A stretch of DNA of 64,000 nt. Origin: G965207045 sp965207045 (GTDB lineage Bacteria; Pseudomonadota; Alphaproteobacteria; Rickettsiales; Anaplasmataceae). The stretch covers positions 1,240,001-1,304,000 of the forward strand of contig OZ242261.1 in NCBI GenBank assembly GCA_965207045.1, given 5' to 3'. The position numbers and the translations under genes are program-made. The notes under the pieces are model-generated. The model made no database searches, was not told where the DNA came from, and worked only from the letters and a program-made list of their open reading frames with translations. Positions 8,910 through 17,696 of the stretch are shown here, in pieces (position 1 is the first letter of the stretch; every line of letters begins with the position of its first letter).

Positions 8910-10187
8910 ATGAAGTATGAAAATAGTAGAGAAAATGGTGTTGTGGAAAGTCTTCCTGTCCAATGTGTTGAAGAATTAGAAGAGGCTGCTGCTAAGGCAG
9001 GAGTCGATGTTGGGGAAAGTTCAAGTTATGAGAAAAAGAGTTATGACGACTTATGTAATTTGATTGCGTATTCAAAAGAGATCAACTTGAAAAAAATAAG
9101 AGAACTTATACAGCTATTTACAAATGTGAATAAAAAAGGTGGTAATGAAAGGACAACCCCATTGCTCTATGCCGTTGGTAGAAATAAACTGACAGATTTA
9201 TCATATGTTAATGTGATTGAAAGAGAAGTACTAAAAGAGCTAGTGGAATTATTGATTAATCAAGGTGCTGATGTGAATGTTGTGCATAATCGCATTACCC
9301 CTTTGATGTATGTGATTCGCAGTGGGTATGCAGACATAGCAGAGCTGTTAATAGATTCTGGTGCGAATGTCAATAACAATAAAGAAGTTGTTTATAGTCC
9401 TCTTGTTGAAGCAATAAGAATGCGAAATCCGGAAATGGTAAAGCTACTTTTACTTGCTGGAGCGGACGTCAATAGTGATAAAAGAGTTTTCTATAATCCT
9501 CTTGTTGAAGCAATAAAAGTGCAACATTTGGAAATAGTAAAGCTGCTCTTGGCTGCCGGAGCGGATGTAAATGCGGAAAGTGAAGGAGAAACGGCTTGGG
9601 TTCATGCATTAAAAGGTGTAATAATAACAGTGGGTTGTTATAGTTATTTGAATTACAGTAAGTTGCAAAATATAATAGGGTTATTTATAGAAGCAGGTGC
9701 AGTGACTAACTTGCAAGAGGAATCTTCTTTTAGGATAGCTTTGTGTCGTATTATATTGAAGTTAAGATCTGTAACAAATGTAGAAAGTACTTATACTATT
9801 CCAGCATTAGAGTTGTTGGTTCAAAGAGTAGTAGAAGTCTCTGGTAATCAAGGTGAATATGATGAGCGATATACTAAATTAGCAGAGCAAGTGTTAGAAT
9901 GTGAGGGGAATAGCCGCCCTCTGAAGCTCAAATACCTTTGTTGGCATGCTATATACAACAGTGATGATATAGGTAACAAGTTCCCTTGTAAGCTCACAGA
10001 GCTTTGTCGTTCTGCTATACGTGAGCAAATTAATTATATAGGTGGAAACATGCTTTATGCTCTTAAGCGCTTAAATTTACCCACTCCTCTGCAAAAATAT
10101 TTGATATTTGATTATAATATTAATACTAATCTTGATAAGGTCAGCAGCACTGAGCAAATTAGAAGAATTGAATCACAGAAGGTATGA
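8910..10187 (+). CDS. Ankyrin repeat protein (paralogue 1)
   Basis: A 425-residue protein with no signal peptide or membrane helix. Ankyrin repeats occupy about residues 82-235, recognisable from TPLLYAV, VELLINQGADVN, TPLMYVIRSGYADIAELLIDSGANVN and two more units ending in LLLAGADVN and LLAAGADVN. The units at about 9376-9471 and 9472-9567 are also very similar in DNA, so repeat number has grown recently. The C-terminal half is helical without recognisable repeats. Ankyrin proteins in this bacterial group are frequently secreted into the host cell; that role here is inference. It shares upstream sequence and a C-terminal TNLDK segment with the second ankyrin gene, marking a tandem duplication. 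Confidence 0.88.
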   Translation: MKYENSRENGVVESLPVQCVEELEEAAAKAGVDVGESSSYEKKSYDDLCNLIAYSKEINLKKIRELIQLFTNVNKKGGNERTTPLLYAVGRNKLTDLSYVNVIEREVLKELVELLINQGADVNVVHNRITPLMYVIRSGYADIAELLIDSGANVNNNKEVVYSPLVEAIRMRNPEMVKLLLLAGADVNSDKRVFYNPLVEAIKVQHLEIVKLLLAAGADVNAESEGETAWVHALKGVIITVGCYSYLNYSKLQNIIGLFIEAGAVTNLQEESSFRIALCRIILKLRSVTNVESTYTIPALELLVQRVVEVSGNQGEYDERYTKLAEQVLECEGNSRPLKLKYLCWHAIYNSDDIGNKFPCKLTELCRSAIREQINYIGGNMLYALKRLNLPTPLQKYLIFDYNINTNLDKVSSTEQIRRIESQKV

Positions 10188-10211
10188 AAGTTGTCATAGT
10201 ATTCTTTCTGT

Positions 10212-10336
10212 TATTGGATTGGCTGTAGTTGATATTGTAGGCAAAATTTTTACATTGTTTTGTGATGCTTTCTTTACTATCGAGAATGGTTCATTATCTT
10301 CAAGATAAGTCTAAATAGCAATGTGAATCGGTGAGC
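10212..10336 (-). pseudogene. Remnant of a duplicated tatD 5' end
   Basis: Read on the minus strand, this stretch matches the first part of the intact tatD at about 12180-12308. Shared blocks include GTTGATATTGTA, GGTTCATTATCTTC against GTAGTTCATTATCTTC, and GCAATGTGAATCG followed by TGAGCACTGA. The remainder of the gene is missing and the frame is broken. It sits between the two ankyrin genes exactly where a tatD would be if [ankyrin + tatD] had been duplicated in tandem. Confidence 0.75.
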
Positions 10337-10349
10337 ACTGACTATCTTA

Positions 10350-10420
10350 TGATTCTATTTATATGGATTATAATCACTGCAATATGAGAATTATCAGTGA
10401 ATTGATAGCAGCTTTCACAG
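10350..10420 (+). repeat. Upstream region duplicated before both ankyrin genes, copy 2
   Basis: Counterpart of 8791-8850. Conserved blocks are TGATTCTAT, ATAATCACTGCAATAT and ATAGCAGCTTTCACA. It lies some 75 bases upstream of the second ankyrin gene and may hold its promoter. Confidence 0.55.
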
Positions 10421-10495
10421 GAGAATATACTATTGCTATGTAATAATAGTAATTATATATATACTATATGATGTTGTTATAGATGAGGATTGTTA

Positions 10496-11548
10496 ATGGT
10501 AGAAACTACGGGTAAAGTAGAAAACCTTTTAAATTATATAAGAGATGAAGAGATTGTAGATCTAGGAGTGGTAAAAAAACTTATACGGTCAAGTGATGTA
10601 GATATTAATGCAACAGACAAATATGGAAAAACAGCTCTATTTTATGCTTGTGGGAAGAAAGTTGAAAATAAAGAGTTGGTAGAGGTTTTAATAGATTCAG
10701 GTGCTCAAGTAAATATGTTGACTAGCTTTAATGATGGTAGTAATAATTTGACACCTCTAATGGAAGCGTCTCAATGTGGGAATGAATTGTTAGTAGAACT
10801 GCTAATAGAAAAAGGTGCTGAAGTCAATTTCTTGAATGAGATTATGTGTACGGCTTTGTGTTATGCTTCTGTATGTAAGAATTTAAATGTTATGAAGTTG
10901 TTGATTGCTAAAGGAGCATGGATTGAGGGTGGAAAAATGCTGCAGGCAAAATATGAGGAGAAAAGTAGAGTAAAGATTATGAATACACCTCTAGGGTGTG
11001 CAATCACATCAAAATATAAGATTGGAGTGGAATTGTTACTTGATGCAGGAGCATCAGTAAATTCTTTACCAGATTGCAATGAAGATTCACTTTTGTTGAT
11101 AGCAGTGATTTATGGGAACAAAGAAATTGTGGATTTACTTATAAGCCGCGGAGCGGATGTCAACAGAAAGAACGGCGAATGTGAAAAAACAGCCTTGATT
11201 GAAGCATCCGAATTCTTGAGTAAGGATAATGCCGGAATAATAGAATCGCTTCTATTGGCAGGAGCAAAACCTAATTTGCAGAATAAAAGTGGAAAAACAG
11301 CTCTAGATGTCTTTGTAATATCAGCCTATGCTTCTATATCTTCAGGTTTCAATAACGATCGTTGTGCTTATTTTACTGAAGTTTTGGAGTTGCTTAAAAA
11401 AGCAGGATCAGAAGCATCTACTGAATTAGGAAAAAAATGTTTGGATTGGGTCTATTACGAATTAGAGATAGAAGATAAAGAAGTCAATACTAATCTTGAT
11501 AAGATTATTGCCTCATTTTCGAAGGTTACTTTTGTGGGCAAAACTTGA
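10496..11548 (+). CDS. Ankyrin repeat protein (paralogue 2)
   Basis: About 350 residues of soluble protein. The ATG at 10496 is chosen over a TTG six bases upstream because GATGAGG at 10482-10488 gives a good ribosome binding site. Ankyrin units run over about residues 38-270: KTALFYACGKK, LVEVLIDSGAQVN, TPLMEASQCGNELLVELLIE, then further units ending in LLLDAGASVN, LLISRGADVN and LLLAGAKPN. The C terminus contains TNLDK, shared with paralogue 1. It converges on tatD with a 23-base overlap of coding ends. It differs from paralogue 1 over most of its length, so the duplication is not recent. Confidence 0.88.
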   Translation: MVETTGKVENLLNYIRDEEIVDLGVVKKLIRSSDVDINATDKYGKTALFYACGKKVENKELVEVLIDSGAQVNMLTSFNDGSNNLTPLMEASQCGNELLVELLIEKGAEVNFLNEIMCTALCYASVCKNLNVMKLLIAKGAWIEGGKMLQAKYEEKSRVKIMNTPLGCAITSKYKIGVELLLDAGASVNSLPDCNEDSLLLIAVIYGNKEIVDLLISRGADVNRKNGECEKTALIEASEFLSKDNAGIIESLLLAGAKPNLQNKSGKTALDVFVISAYASISSGFNNDRCAYFTEVLELLKKAGSEASTELGKKCLDWVYYELEIEDKEVNTNLDKIIASFSKVTFVGKT

Positions 11549-12308
11549 TAAAGTTGCCGAATAATTGTTCAAAGTTACGAGTTGTTATTTCTCCTGTGTT
11601 TGTACATTTTCTTAGTTTATTGAGTTGATCTGCAATATGTACAACAAAGGCTGGCTCATTGCGTTTACCACGATTAGGAACTGGAGCCAAATATGGAGAA
11701 TCTGTTTCAATTAGAATTCGATTTTCAGGAATACTTTTTGCTATCTCATGTAGATTGTGTGCGTTTTTGAATGTTACAATCCCAGAAAAAGATATATAGA
11801 AATCGAGCTCTAATGCTGCTTGGCATAACTCTTGTGAAGAGGAAAAGCTGTGCATGACAGCTTTAAAAGGTTTTTTATTGGATTCCTTTTGTAAAATTTT
11901 TATCATATCTTCATCTGCGTTGCGAGAGTGAATAATAAGTGGCAAAGAAGTTATTTGAGATGCTTCAATATGAAGCCGAAACAAATTCTTTTGTATTGCT
12001 CGTGGACTGTTCTCATAGTAATAATCTAGCCCTGTTTCACCTATACTAATGACTTTTTTATGCTTTGTTAAAATTAATAGTTCTTCTAAAGTTGTGTCTT
12101 TTTCATTTTCTGCATCGTTAGGGTGAATTCCAATCGAGGCGTATACATTGTCGTATTCTTCTGCAATTCTTAAAACTTGGTTGGATTTGCTTATCGTAGT
12201 TGATATTGTATGCAGAATGTTTACGTTGCTTTGCGACGCTCTTTTTACTATTGATGGTAGTTCATTATCTTCGAAATAATCTAAATGGCAATGTGAATCG
12301 ATGAGCAC
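11526..12308 (-). CDS. tatD: TatD-family metal-dependent deoxyribonuclease
   Basis: TatD proteins are amidohydrolase-fold 3'-5' exonucleases of DNA quality control. The metal ligands are visible: DSHCHLD at residues 4-10, the GETGLDYY motif (Glu ligand), IIHSRNADED, a conserved VMHSF, and ETDSPYLAPVPNRG with the final Asp, followed by the usual N-E-P. The only plausible start is the GTG at 12308, since no ATG lies between it and the upstream terL end. It shows no strong ribosome binding site and follows terL by 38 bases on the same strand. A fragment copy of its 5' end is at 10212-10336. Confidence 0.93.
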   Translation of the reverse strand: MLIDSHCHLDYFEDNELPSIVKRASQSNVNILHTISTTISKSNQVLRIAEEYDNVYASIGIHPNDAENEKDTTLEELLILTKHKKVISIGETGLDYYYENSPRAIQKNLFRLHIEASQITSLPLIIHSRNADEDMIKILQKESNKKPFKAVMHSFSSSQELCQAALELDFYISFSGIVTFKNAHNLHEIAKSIPENRILIETDSPYLAPVPNRGKRNEPAFVVHIADQLNKLRKCTNTGEITTRNFEQLFGNFIKFCPQK

Positions 12309-12346
12309 TGAGTTCTTTAAATCTATTAAGTCTATTGTATCAAGAT

Positions 12347-13708
12347 TTAAAGTATCCGCAAACGCATCTCTTCGTGTTTTCTATTTTTTATTCGTATCAA
12401 TAACTGGGTTAGGCTATCGACCTGGTCATCATGTTTTGAATGTGGGAATGAAATAAGCTCATTTTCAAAATCTGCCAACCAACTTGCATAATAAGGTAAA
12501 ACGATTTTTCCTTCTTCAATAAGTGGTAAAACAATATTTAAGCGATCGAACTTACTTTTTTTTGGTGTTATTGTGACTAATGGTAAGAAGGTTTGTTTTG
12601 ATAAATCTTGTAAAAGTTGAGTGCCACTTGATTTTTTTTCGATTAAAATTTCATAAGGTTCATAATCTTTAGCTAATTTTATTAAAGTATTTTTTAAACT
12701 TGGGTAGTCTAAACGTCTCCGCAGCACATCTATTATGTATATATAATTATTCGTTAATGTGTAAGTTATGCAAACACTGTAATCGTTTTTCTCGTTTATT
12801 CCGCTAGCTGTATCCCAACTTTGGCTGATTTCATGATCTTTTATTTGTAATGTTTTGTATCGTCTAAAGTGTTCTTTTTTTATGATATTACCAGAAATTG
12901 GTAGTGGTGATTGTTGGTATTGTGCAGCAAAGACATATGATCCTACATCTTGCTTGATTGTTTCTATATCATCTTCATTATAGCGATTTTTATCTAATAT
13001 TTCATTTTTTTTTATGCAATACAGCAATTTATCGCCACAGTATATATTTTGTGCTGATTCTGTCACCATTTGTAATGATAATTGAGTCCATCGAGAATGC
13101 TTCTTTGCAATTAAGTAGGAAATTAAGTCTTCTTCATGCAACCTATGCATAACAATAACTATTATTCCTGTTTTTAATGAATTTAAGCGACTAGCAAATA
13201 CTTGTTCAAACCAATCTATAATTCGTTTTCTATATCTAACACTATTTGCCTCCATTGGTGTTATAGGATCATCTGCAATTAAAATATCTCCACCTTCACC
13301 AGTTAATGTAGCTCCAATCGAGGTTGCTAAGCGAAAGCCTCGCTGGACAGTTTTAAATTTATGTTTTGTGTTCTCTTCTTTTGAGAGGATTGTGTTAGGA
13401 AATATATTCTTATACCAGTCAGATTGTATAATATATCTAGTATCTAGTGAATGTTTTGTGCTGAGATCTTTTGAATAACTGGCTACGATAATATTTAAAG
13501 ACGGGTCTTTACCAAGCATCCAGGCTGGCCATGCGATGCTCACACATGTTGATTTCATACAGCGTGGAGGGATATTTATAATTAATCTCTTATGCTGTTG
13601 TATTGATTCGAGATATTGAGAAATAATTTTTATGTGCCAGTTCTTGCTTAGTGTGCGAGTAGGAGAAATTGTTTTAAAGCATCCATAAATGAAATTTTCT
13701 AAGTCCAT
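12347..13708 (-). CDS. Phage-type terminase large subunit (TerL)
   Basis: This 453-residue protein has both TerL domains. The N-terminal packaging ATPase has the degenerate Walker A region NIPPRCMKST at about residues 44-53, LIADDPITP as Walker B (about 144-152) and a VMHRLHEEDL segment. The C-terminal RNase H-like nuclease has SWDTASGINEKNDYSVC with its first metal-binding Asp, then LIEKKSSGTQ, and ends with the D-D-Q-V-D-S motif. No portal, capsid or tail genes are nearby, so it is a solitary survivor of a prophage or gene transfer agent rather than part of a complete phage. The intact frame suggests it is still maintained. A second relic of this type, an NlpC/P60 peptidase, is at about 51 kb. 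Confidence 0.88.
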   Translation of the reverse strand: MDLENFIYGCFKTISPTRTLSKNWHIKIISQYLESIQQHKRLIINIPPRCMKSTCVSIAWPAWMLGKDPSLNIIVASYSKDLSTKHSLDTRYIIQSDWYKNIFPNTILSKEENTKHKFKTVQRGFRLATSIGATLTGEGGDILIADDPITPMEANSVRYRKRIIDWFEQVFASRLNSLKTGIIVIVMHRLHEEDLISYLIAKKHSRWTQLSLQMVTESAQNIYCGDKLLYCIKKNEILDKNRYNEDDIETIKQDVGSYVFAAQYQQSPLPISGNIIKKEHFRRYKTLQIKDHEISQSWDTASGINEKNDYSVCITYTLTNNYIYIIDVLRRRLDYPSLKNTLIKLAKDYEPYEILIEKKSSGTQLLQDLSKQTFLPLVTITPKKSKFDRLNIVLPLIEEGKIVLPYYASWLADFENELISFPHSKHDDQVDSLTQLLIRIKNRKHEEMRLRIL

Positions 13709-13818
13709 TACATGACGTTAATACATATTCTGATCTTTGTGGAAGGATTATCCGTTGATTATTTTTTTAGTATAGAAATTGTAAAAATATAAATACACCG
13801 CCATATAGAAAAAGAAGA

Positions 13819-14827
13819 ATGATTGTGGAATCATCAGATGATGGAGAAAGAGTAGAAGAATCAAGGTGTAGATGAAGGTGGAATGAAATAGGAAGTAAAA
13901 CTGAGGCAGTGATTTTTTGAATATAGTGGCAATCCTATTTGCATGTATGATATTTGCTGCACAAAATGCTTATAAGCATCATAAAAAGTATATCTTGGTA
14001 AGTATGAAAATAGAACATAAATCGAGTAAGTATAAAGGGTTTCGGTTTTGATAATGATAATCTTGCTGTAGATGACGACAGTATCGATCACAATCAAGTT
14101 CTGCTTTTTTGATTTTTCTGATTTGTGCAAGAGGAAGGAGAAGTAAGGATTGTAGTCGATAGGAAGAGTTCCTCACTTTTCGGCAAAACTAGTCCTACAA
14201 AAATTATCGTATTGACTGTAACTATGGTAGTTCTCTTTCCACTTTTATTACATGGCAGCTTTAGTTGTATTTTTTAGTGGTGTGAGCTCGTTGCTAAACA
14301 ACAATTGAAAGAAGAACTTAAGTGCTTACAAAAGTTAGATGATGTAGAACTAAAAAAAGAGAATGAATGTGGTGTCGTGATAGGATTGGTAGTGAGTATT
14401 TTCTTGTGGGCTTGGTTGTAAAGCAGATTTCCTAATGAAATGGCTGGAAAAGTAATTACTTATAGTGGTGATCGAAAACTAGTAAGAAAGAACAAAGACA
14501 CAGATTATGAATCTGATAGTGACGAAGGTAAACTTAATAATAAGAAAAAAATTGGAAATATTGGTAATGAAAATAAGGAATTAACAAGGGGGAACATAAA
14601 TACAACGAGCAAAGCTAAAAAAGTACTTGAAACACGTAGATTTTCTGACGGTTTAAATAAAATTCCACTATAATAGACTAGAACAATCTTCTGAGGCAGA
14701 AGTTGATATTAAATCAGAATTGATTGTAACAAGTTCTAGTAATCAAGCCACCAAAAAGCGACAAGAGATTCCAAGTAGTAATATCTGCAACACATCAACA
14801 AATGAAATGAATACAAATAAAAAATAG
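13819..14827 (+). pseudogene. Decayed gene(s) for an acidic membrane protein
   Basis: Successive frames on the plus strand can be joined into one or two former genes. An ATG at 13819 opens MIVESSDDGERVEES and soon meets a stop. A membrane-like segment (IVAILFACMIFAAQ) follows in another frame near 13922-14050. A long stretch from about 14050 to 14420 stays in one frame apart from a few stop codons and contains two more hydrophobic segments, the second being VVIGLVVSIFLWAWL. A short open piece, 14440-14673, begins MAGKVITYSGDRK and runs into another frame (14675-14827) ending QATKKRQEIPSS and so on. The alternation of acidic and hydrophobic parts resembles the small membrane proteins at 40.0 and 40.9 kb, but I cannot show homology. 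Confidence 0.6.
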
Positions 14828-14862
14828 ATTGAAAATATTTTTTTAAAATTTTGTCTCTTTTT

Positions 14863-15597
14863 TTACTGGGTTATATTTGCCTCAAAATTAGCTGATGCAA
14901 AGTCCCAATTAATAAGTTTATCTAAAAACATAGCTATATAATCGGGCCTGCGATTCTGAAAATCTAAATAGTATGCATGTTCCCAAACGTCCATTGTGAT
15001 AAGCGGAATCTGATTGTTAACTATTGGGCAAATAGCATTTGCTGTTTTTACTACCTTTAATTTTCCATTATCTAAGACTAACCAAGCCCAACCACTACCA
15101 AATTGTGTTGCACCAGCAGTTTTGAAATCTGCAGCAAAATTATCAACGCTACCAAAATCTTCAATAATCTTTTTCTTCAAATCATTTTTTGGCTCTCCTC
15201 CACCATTTTGTTTCATTGAATGCCAATAAAAACTATGATTCCAAGCTTGAGCAGCATTATTAAAAACCCCAACTTTTTGATCATTCTTATGTGTTGTTTT
15301 TATTATGTCTTCTAACGACATAGAAGAAAAACTGCTGTTTTCAACTAATTTATTTAAGTTGTCAACATATGTTCTATGATGTTTTCCATGGTGAAAATCT
15401 AGAGTTTTTGCTGAAACAAATGGCTCTAAGTGATTTTTTTCATAAGGTAAATCTGGTAAAGTAAAATTCATATTATATCTCTTGTTGTTTTCTACAGGAT
15501 AACCTGCAAAGCATATTTTGTCTATAAAGCTTGATGTAATGGTTGAAGCAGAAACTAAACCCAAAAATTTCCTTCTTGTGGTTACAATTTCTTTCAT
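14863..15597 (-). CDS. sodB: Iron superoxide dismutase with putative twin-arginine leader
   Basis: Converts superoxide to peroxide and oxygen. Metal ligands are seen in LDFHHGKHH (His69), NHSFYWHSM, and DVWEHAYY (Asp and His); FNNAAQAWNHSFYWH and QFGSGWAWLV fit the Fe/Mn-SOD family. From the ATG at 15597 the protein has a 42-residue extension containing TTRRKFLG followed by a hydrophobic stretch, which looks like a twin-arginine export signal. A second possible start at 15471 (MNFTLPDLPYE) matches the usual cytosolic SodB start and has a purine-rich AAGAG about 7 bases upstream. I favour the longer form because the leader is coherent, but both could be used. Divergent from tsaB. Confidence 0.9.
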   Translation of the reverse strand: MKEIVTTRRKFLGLVSASTITSSFIDKICFAGYPVENNKRYNMNFTLPDLPYEKNHLEPFVSAKTLDFHHGKHHRTYVDNLNKLVENSSFSSMSLEDIIKTTHKNDQKVGVFNNAAQAWNHSFYWHSMKQNGGGEPKNDLKKKIIEDFGSVDNFAADFKTAGATQFGSGWAWLVLDNGKLKVVKTANAICPIVNNQIPLITMDVWEHAYYLDFQNRRPDYIAMFLDKLINWDFASANFEANITQ

Positions 15598-15657
15598 AGC
15601 TGGAATTTTTTGCAGAAATGGACAATAATGTATTATAAGTTTCAAAATTATTCAACT

Positions 15658-16251
15658 ATGAATATCCTCGCAGTTGATACAGCTAATTCTTATTGTTCTG
15701 TTGCGATTATTGGAAATTGTAAGGTTTTGGATAGTAAGATTATAAAAGAAGAAAATAAACAAGCGGAAATTCTAATACCAACCATAGAGAAACTTTTAAG
15801 TGAAAATAGTTTATCATATAATGACTTTGATGCATTTGTTGTGACGGTAGGACCAGGAAGTTTTATTGGTGTTAGAATAGGAATAGCTGCTATGCAAGGA
15901 ATTGCTTTAACTGTTAAAAAGCCTTTGTATGGTGTGTCTACATTAGAAGTAGTAGCTTTTATTCTTTCACATAATAATTTAGAGAGTAAAAATATAACAG
16001 CAATATTAAATGCTGGAAGAGATCGTATTTATTTTCAAAATTTTTCTGCAGATTTAGTTGCATTAAGCGAACCAAAAATTTTCAATATAGATAATATATT
16101 TTGTGCTAATGGTTCTTTAGGTGGTAATTGTAATTTGTATGGTAGTCTAAATATAGCTCATGATGCTTTAAATGCTGGTTTACTTGCATTGAAGAAAATA
16201 AGGAAAAATATGGAAAGTAGTATGGGAATAGAGGTAATTTATGTAAGATAA
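15658..16251 (+). CDS. tsaB: tRNA threonylcarbamoyladenosine synthesis protein TsaB
   Basis: TsaB partners TsaD and TsaE in making t6A37 of ANN-reading tRNAs. The start at 15658 gives the family N terminus MNILAVDTANSYCSVAI (the ASKHA nucleotide-binding fold opening); earlier in-frame codons would add an unlikely leader. The VTVGPGSFIGVRIGIAAMQG motif at about residues 61-80 is diagnostic. Length is 198 aa, short for TsaB but within range; the C-terminal half is abbreviated. tsaD is not in the window. Divergently transcribed from sodB with about 60 bases between starts. Confidence 0.9.
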   Translation: MNILAVDTANSYCSVAIIGNCKVLDSKIIKEENKQAEILIPTIEKLLSENSLSYNDFDAFVVTVGPGSFIGVRIGIAAMQGIALTVKKPLYGVSTLEVVAFILSHNNLESKNITAILNAGRDRIYFQNFSADLVALSEPKIFNIDNIFCANGSLGGNCNLYGSLNIAHDALNAGLLALKKIRKNMESSMGIEVIYVR

Positions 16252-16502
16252 ACGGATAAATCAGTAATATTAATTAGTTGATTAATAATTTTTTATTAAA
16301 TTTATTATTGAATATTTACTTTATTCATATAGAGAATTAAGATGTACACAATTTACTCATCTTTTAGGTGAAGATGTTGATGTTGTTGATATGTTCTTGT
16401 TGCGTATATCGCTGGTGATGTTATTACAAGATTTGTAATCTATATCCTTTATGTGGGTAAAGTCACTTAATGTGTTGTTATTAAAAGGAGTGAGAGACGG
16501 TT

Positions 16503-17267
16503 ATGCGTATACTGTTAGTTGAAGATGATGAGAAAGTAGCTTACATTGTGCAAGAGGTAATACACTCTGCTGGCTACGTATGTGATGTTGCGTATTCTGG
16601 TAATGATGGTTTAGAGATAATAAAGTCTAGCAAGGATAGCTATAGTTATGATGCTATAATTTTGGATAGATGCTTGCCTGATATTGACGGACTAGATGAT
16701 TTTATTCCACGATTAAGATGCAGAAAATGTAAGTGTCCAGTTATATTTTTATCTGCATTATCTTCAGTGGAAAGTAAAGTTAAAGCTTTAGAATTTGGAG
16801 CTGATGATTATGTTGTTAAGCCTTTCAATAAACATGAGTTATTATCTAGGATTAGAGCTGTGGTGCGGAGGACTCGTGGTCATAGTTCTTCTATGTTTGA
16901 AATTGGTGATTTGGTTTTAGATTTCCATAAACAAGTGTGCAAAATCAAAGGTAAGAATGGATCTATACCTTTGACAAATAAAGAGTATAGTATGCTTGAG
17001 TTGCTATGTTTGCATGGTCCTGGGGCTATTGTATCAAAGGAGAAGTTCATTAATCACTTATATTCAAATAATGAGCCTTCAGATCCAAAAATTATAGATG
17101 TGTTTATGTGTAAGCTTCGTGCTAAAATGGCTAATGCAAATGATGGGAACCATTGCATAACAACTGCATGGGGTAGGGGATATTCTTTGAGTGTGCCTAT
17201 GGTGAAAGTTAGTGATGGTGATTCCAAGGGTAATTTTGAGGATGTTGATACGGCGACGGCTAGTTAA
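16503..17267 (+). CDS. ctrA: Cell-cycle response regulator CtrA
   Basis: An OmpR-class response regulator of 254 aa. The receiver domain (1-118) has the acidic pocket EDD (7-9), the phosphorylatable Asp55 in LDRCLPDIDG, and the conserved Lys in VVKPF. The DNA-binding winged helix (about 140-235) contains LTNKEYSMLELL, SKEKFINHLY and KIIDVFMCKLRAKM, the sequence seen in alphaproteobacterial CtrA rather than in PhoB or OmpR. An AAAGGAGTGAG precedes the start, somewhat far (about 10 bases). CtrA coordinates the cell cycle and developmental transitions in this class; no kinase is adjacent. The Ser/Asp-rich last 20 residues extend past the domain. Confidence 0.9.
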   Translation: MRILLVEDDEKVAYIVQEVIHSAGYVCDVAYSGNDGLEIIKSSKDSYSYDAIILDRCLPDIDGLDDFIPRLRCRKCKCPVIFLSALSSVESKVKALEFGADDYVVKPFNKHELLSRIRAVVRRTRGHSSSMFEIGDLVLDFHKQVCKIKGKNGSIPLTNKEYSMLELLCLHGPGAIVSKEKFINHLYSNNEPSDPKIIDVFMCKLRAKMANANDGNHCITTAWGRGYSLSVPMVKVSDGDSKGNFEDVDTATAS

Positions 17268-17696
17268 GATTTAGCAGGTTGAAGCTACATGTTTTTTTTA
17301 GGTAAGGTTTCTTGTACTTCTTTTAGACATTCTGGACATAAAGATCAATTATGCTATCTCAAATGACATTGTATAAGTATTAAGACGGAAAGGTTTGCCC
17401 AATTTGCTTGTTATGGGATTGATTGCCAGAATGTGTTCTGTGATTGCGTTCGACCAGAAAAATGTATAGATTAGATATGTTTATATCTGCTGTAAATTAT
17501 ATAAAATGCTGTGCCTAATGACTATAAATCCAGATTATAAAGACTTCTTGCTAAAAAAGCTGCTAGATTGCTGTTAAATTAAGTGAGACGTATTTCAGTG
17601 ATTATTGGGTTGTTGCTAGATGTCAGGGAAAAATAAAGCGTTACTCAAAAGCGAATTGGATATATACATTCCATTCTTCAAAAAGCATGTAATTAA
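17268..17696. other. Intergenic region between ctrA and hemC
   Basis: About 430 bases between convergent genes. A short plus-strand reading at 17382-17470 is cysteine-rich (FAQFACYGIDC, then FCDCVRPEKC) but has no start and is closed by stops, so it is at most a gene scrap. No RNA gene recognised. Confidence 0.4.

Noticed and set aside
12347..13708. Complete prophage around terL
   Set aside because: Flanking genes are tatD, sodB and a decayed membrane gene; no integrase, portal, capsid or attachment repeats were found.
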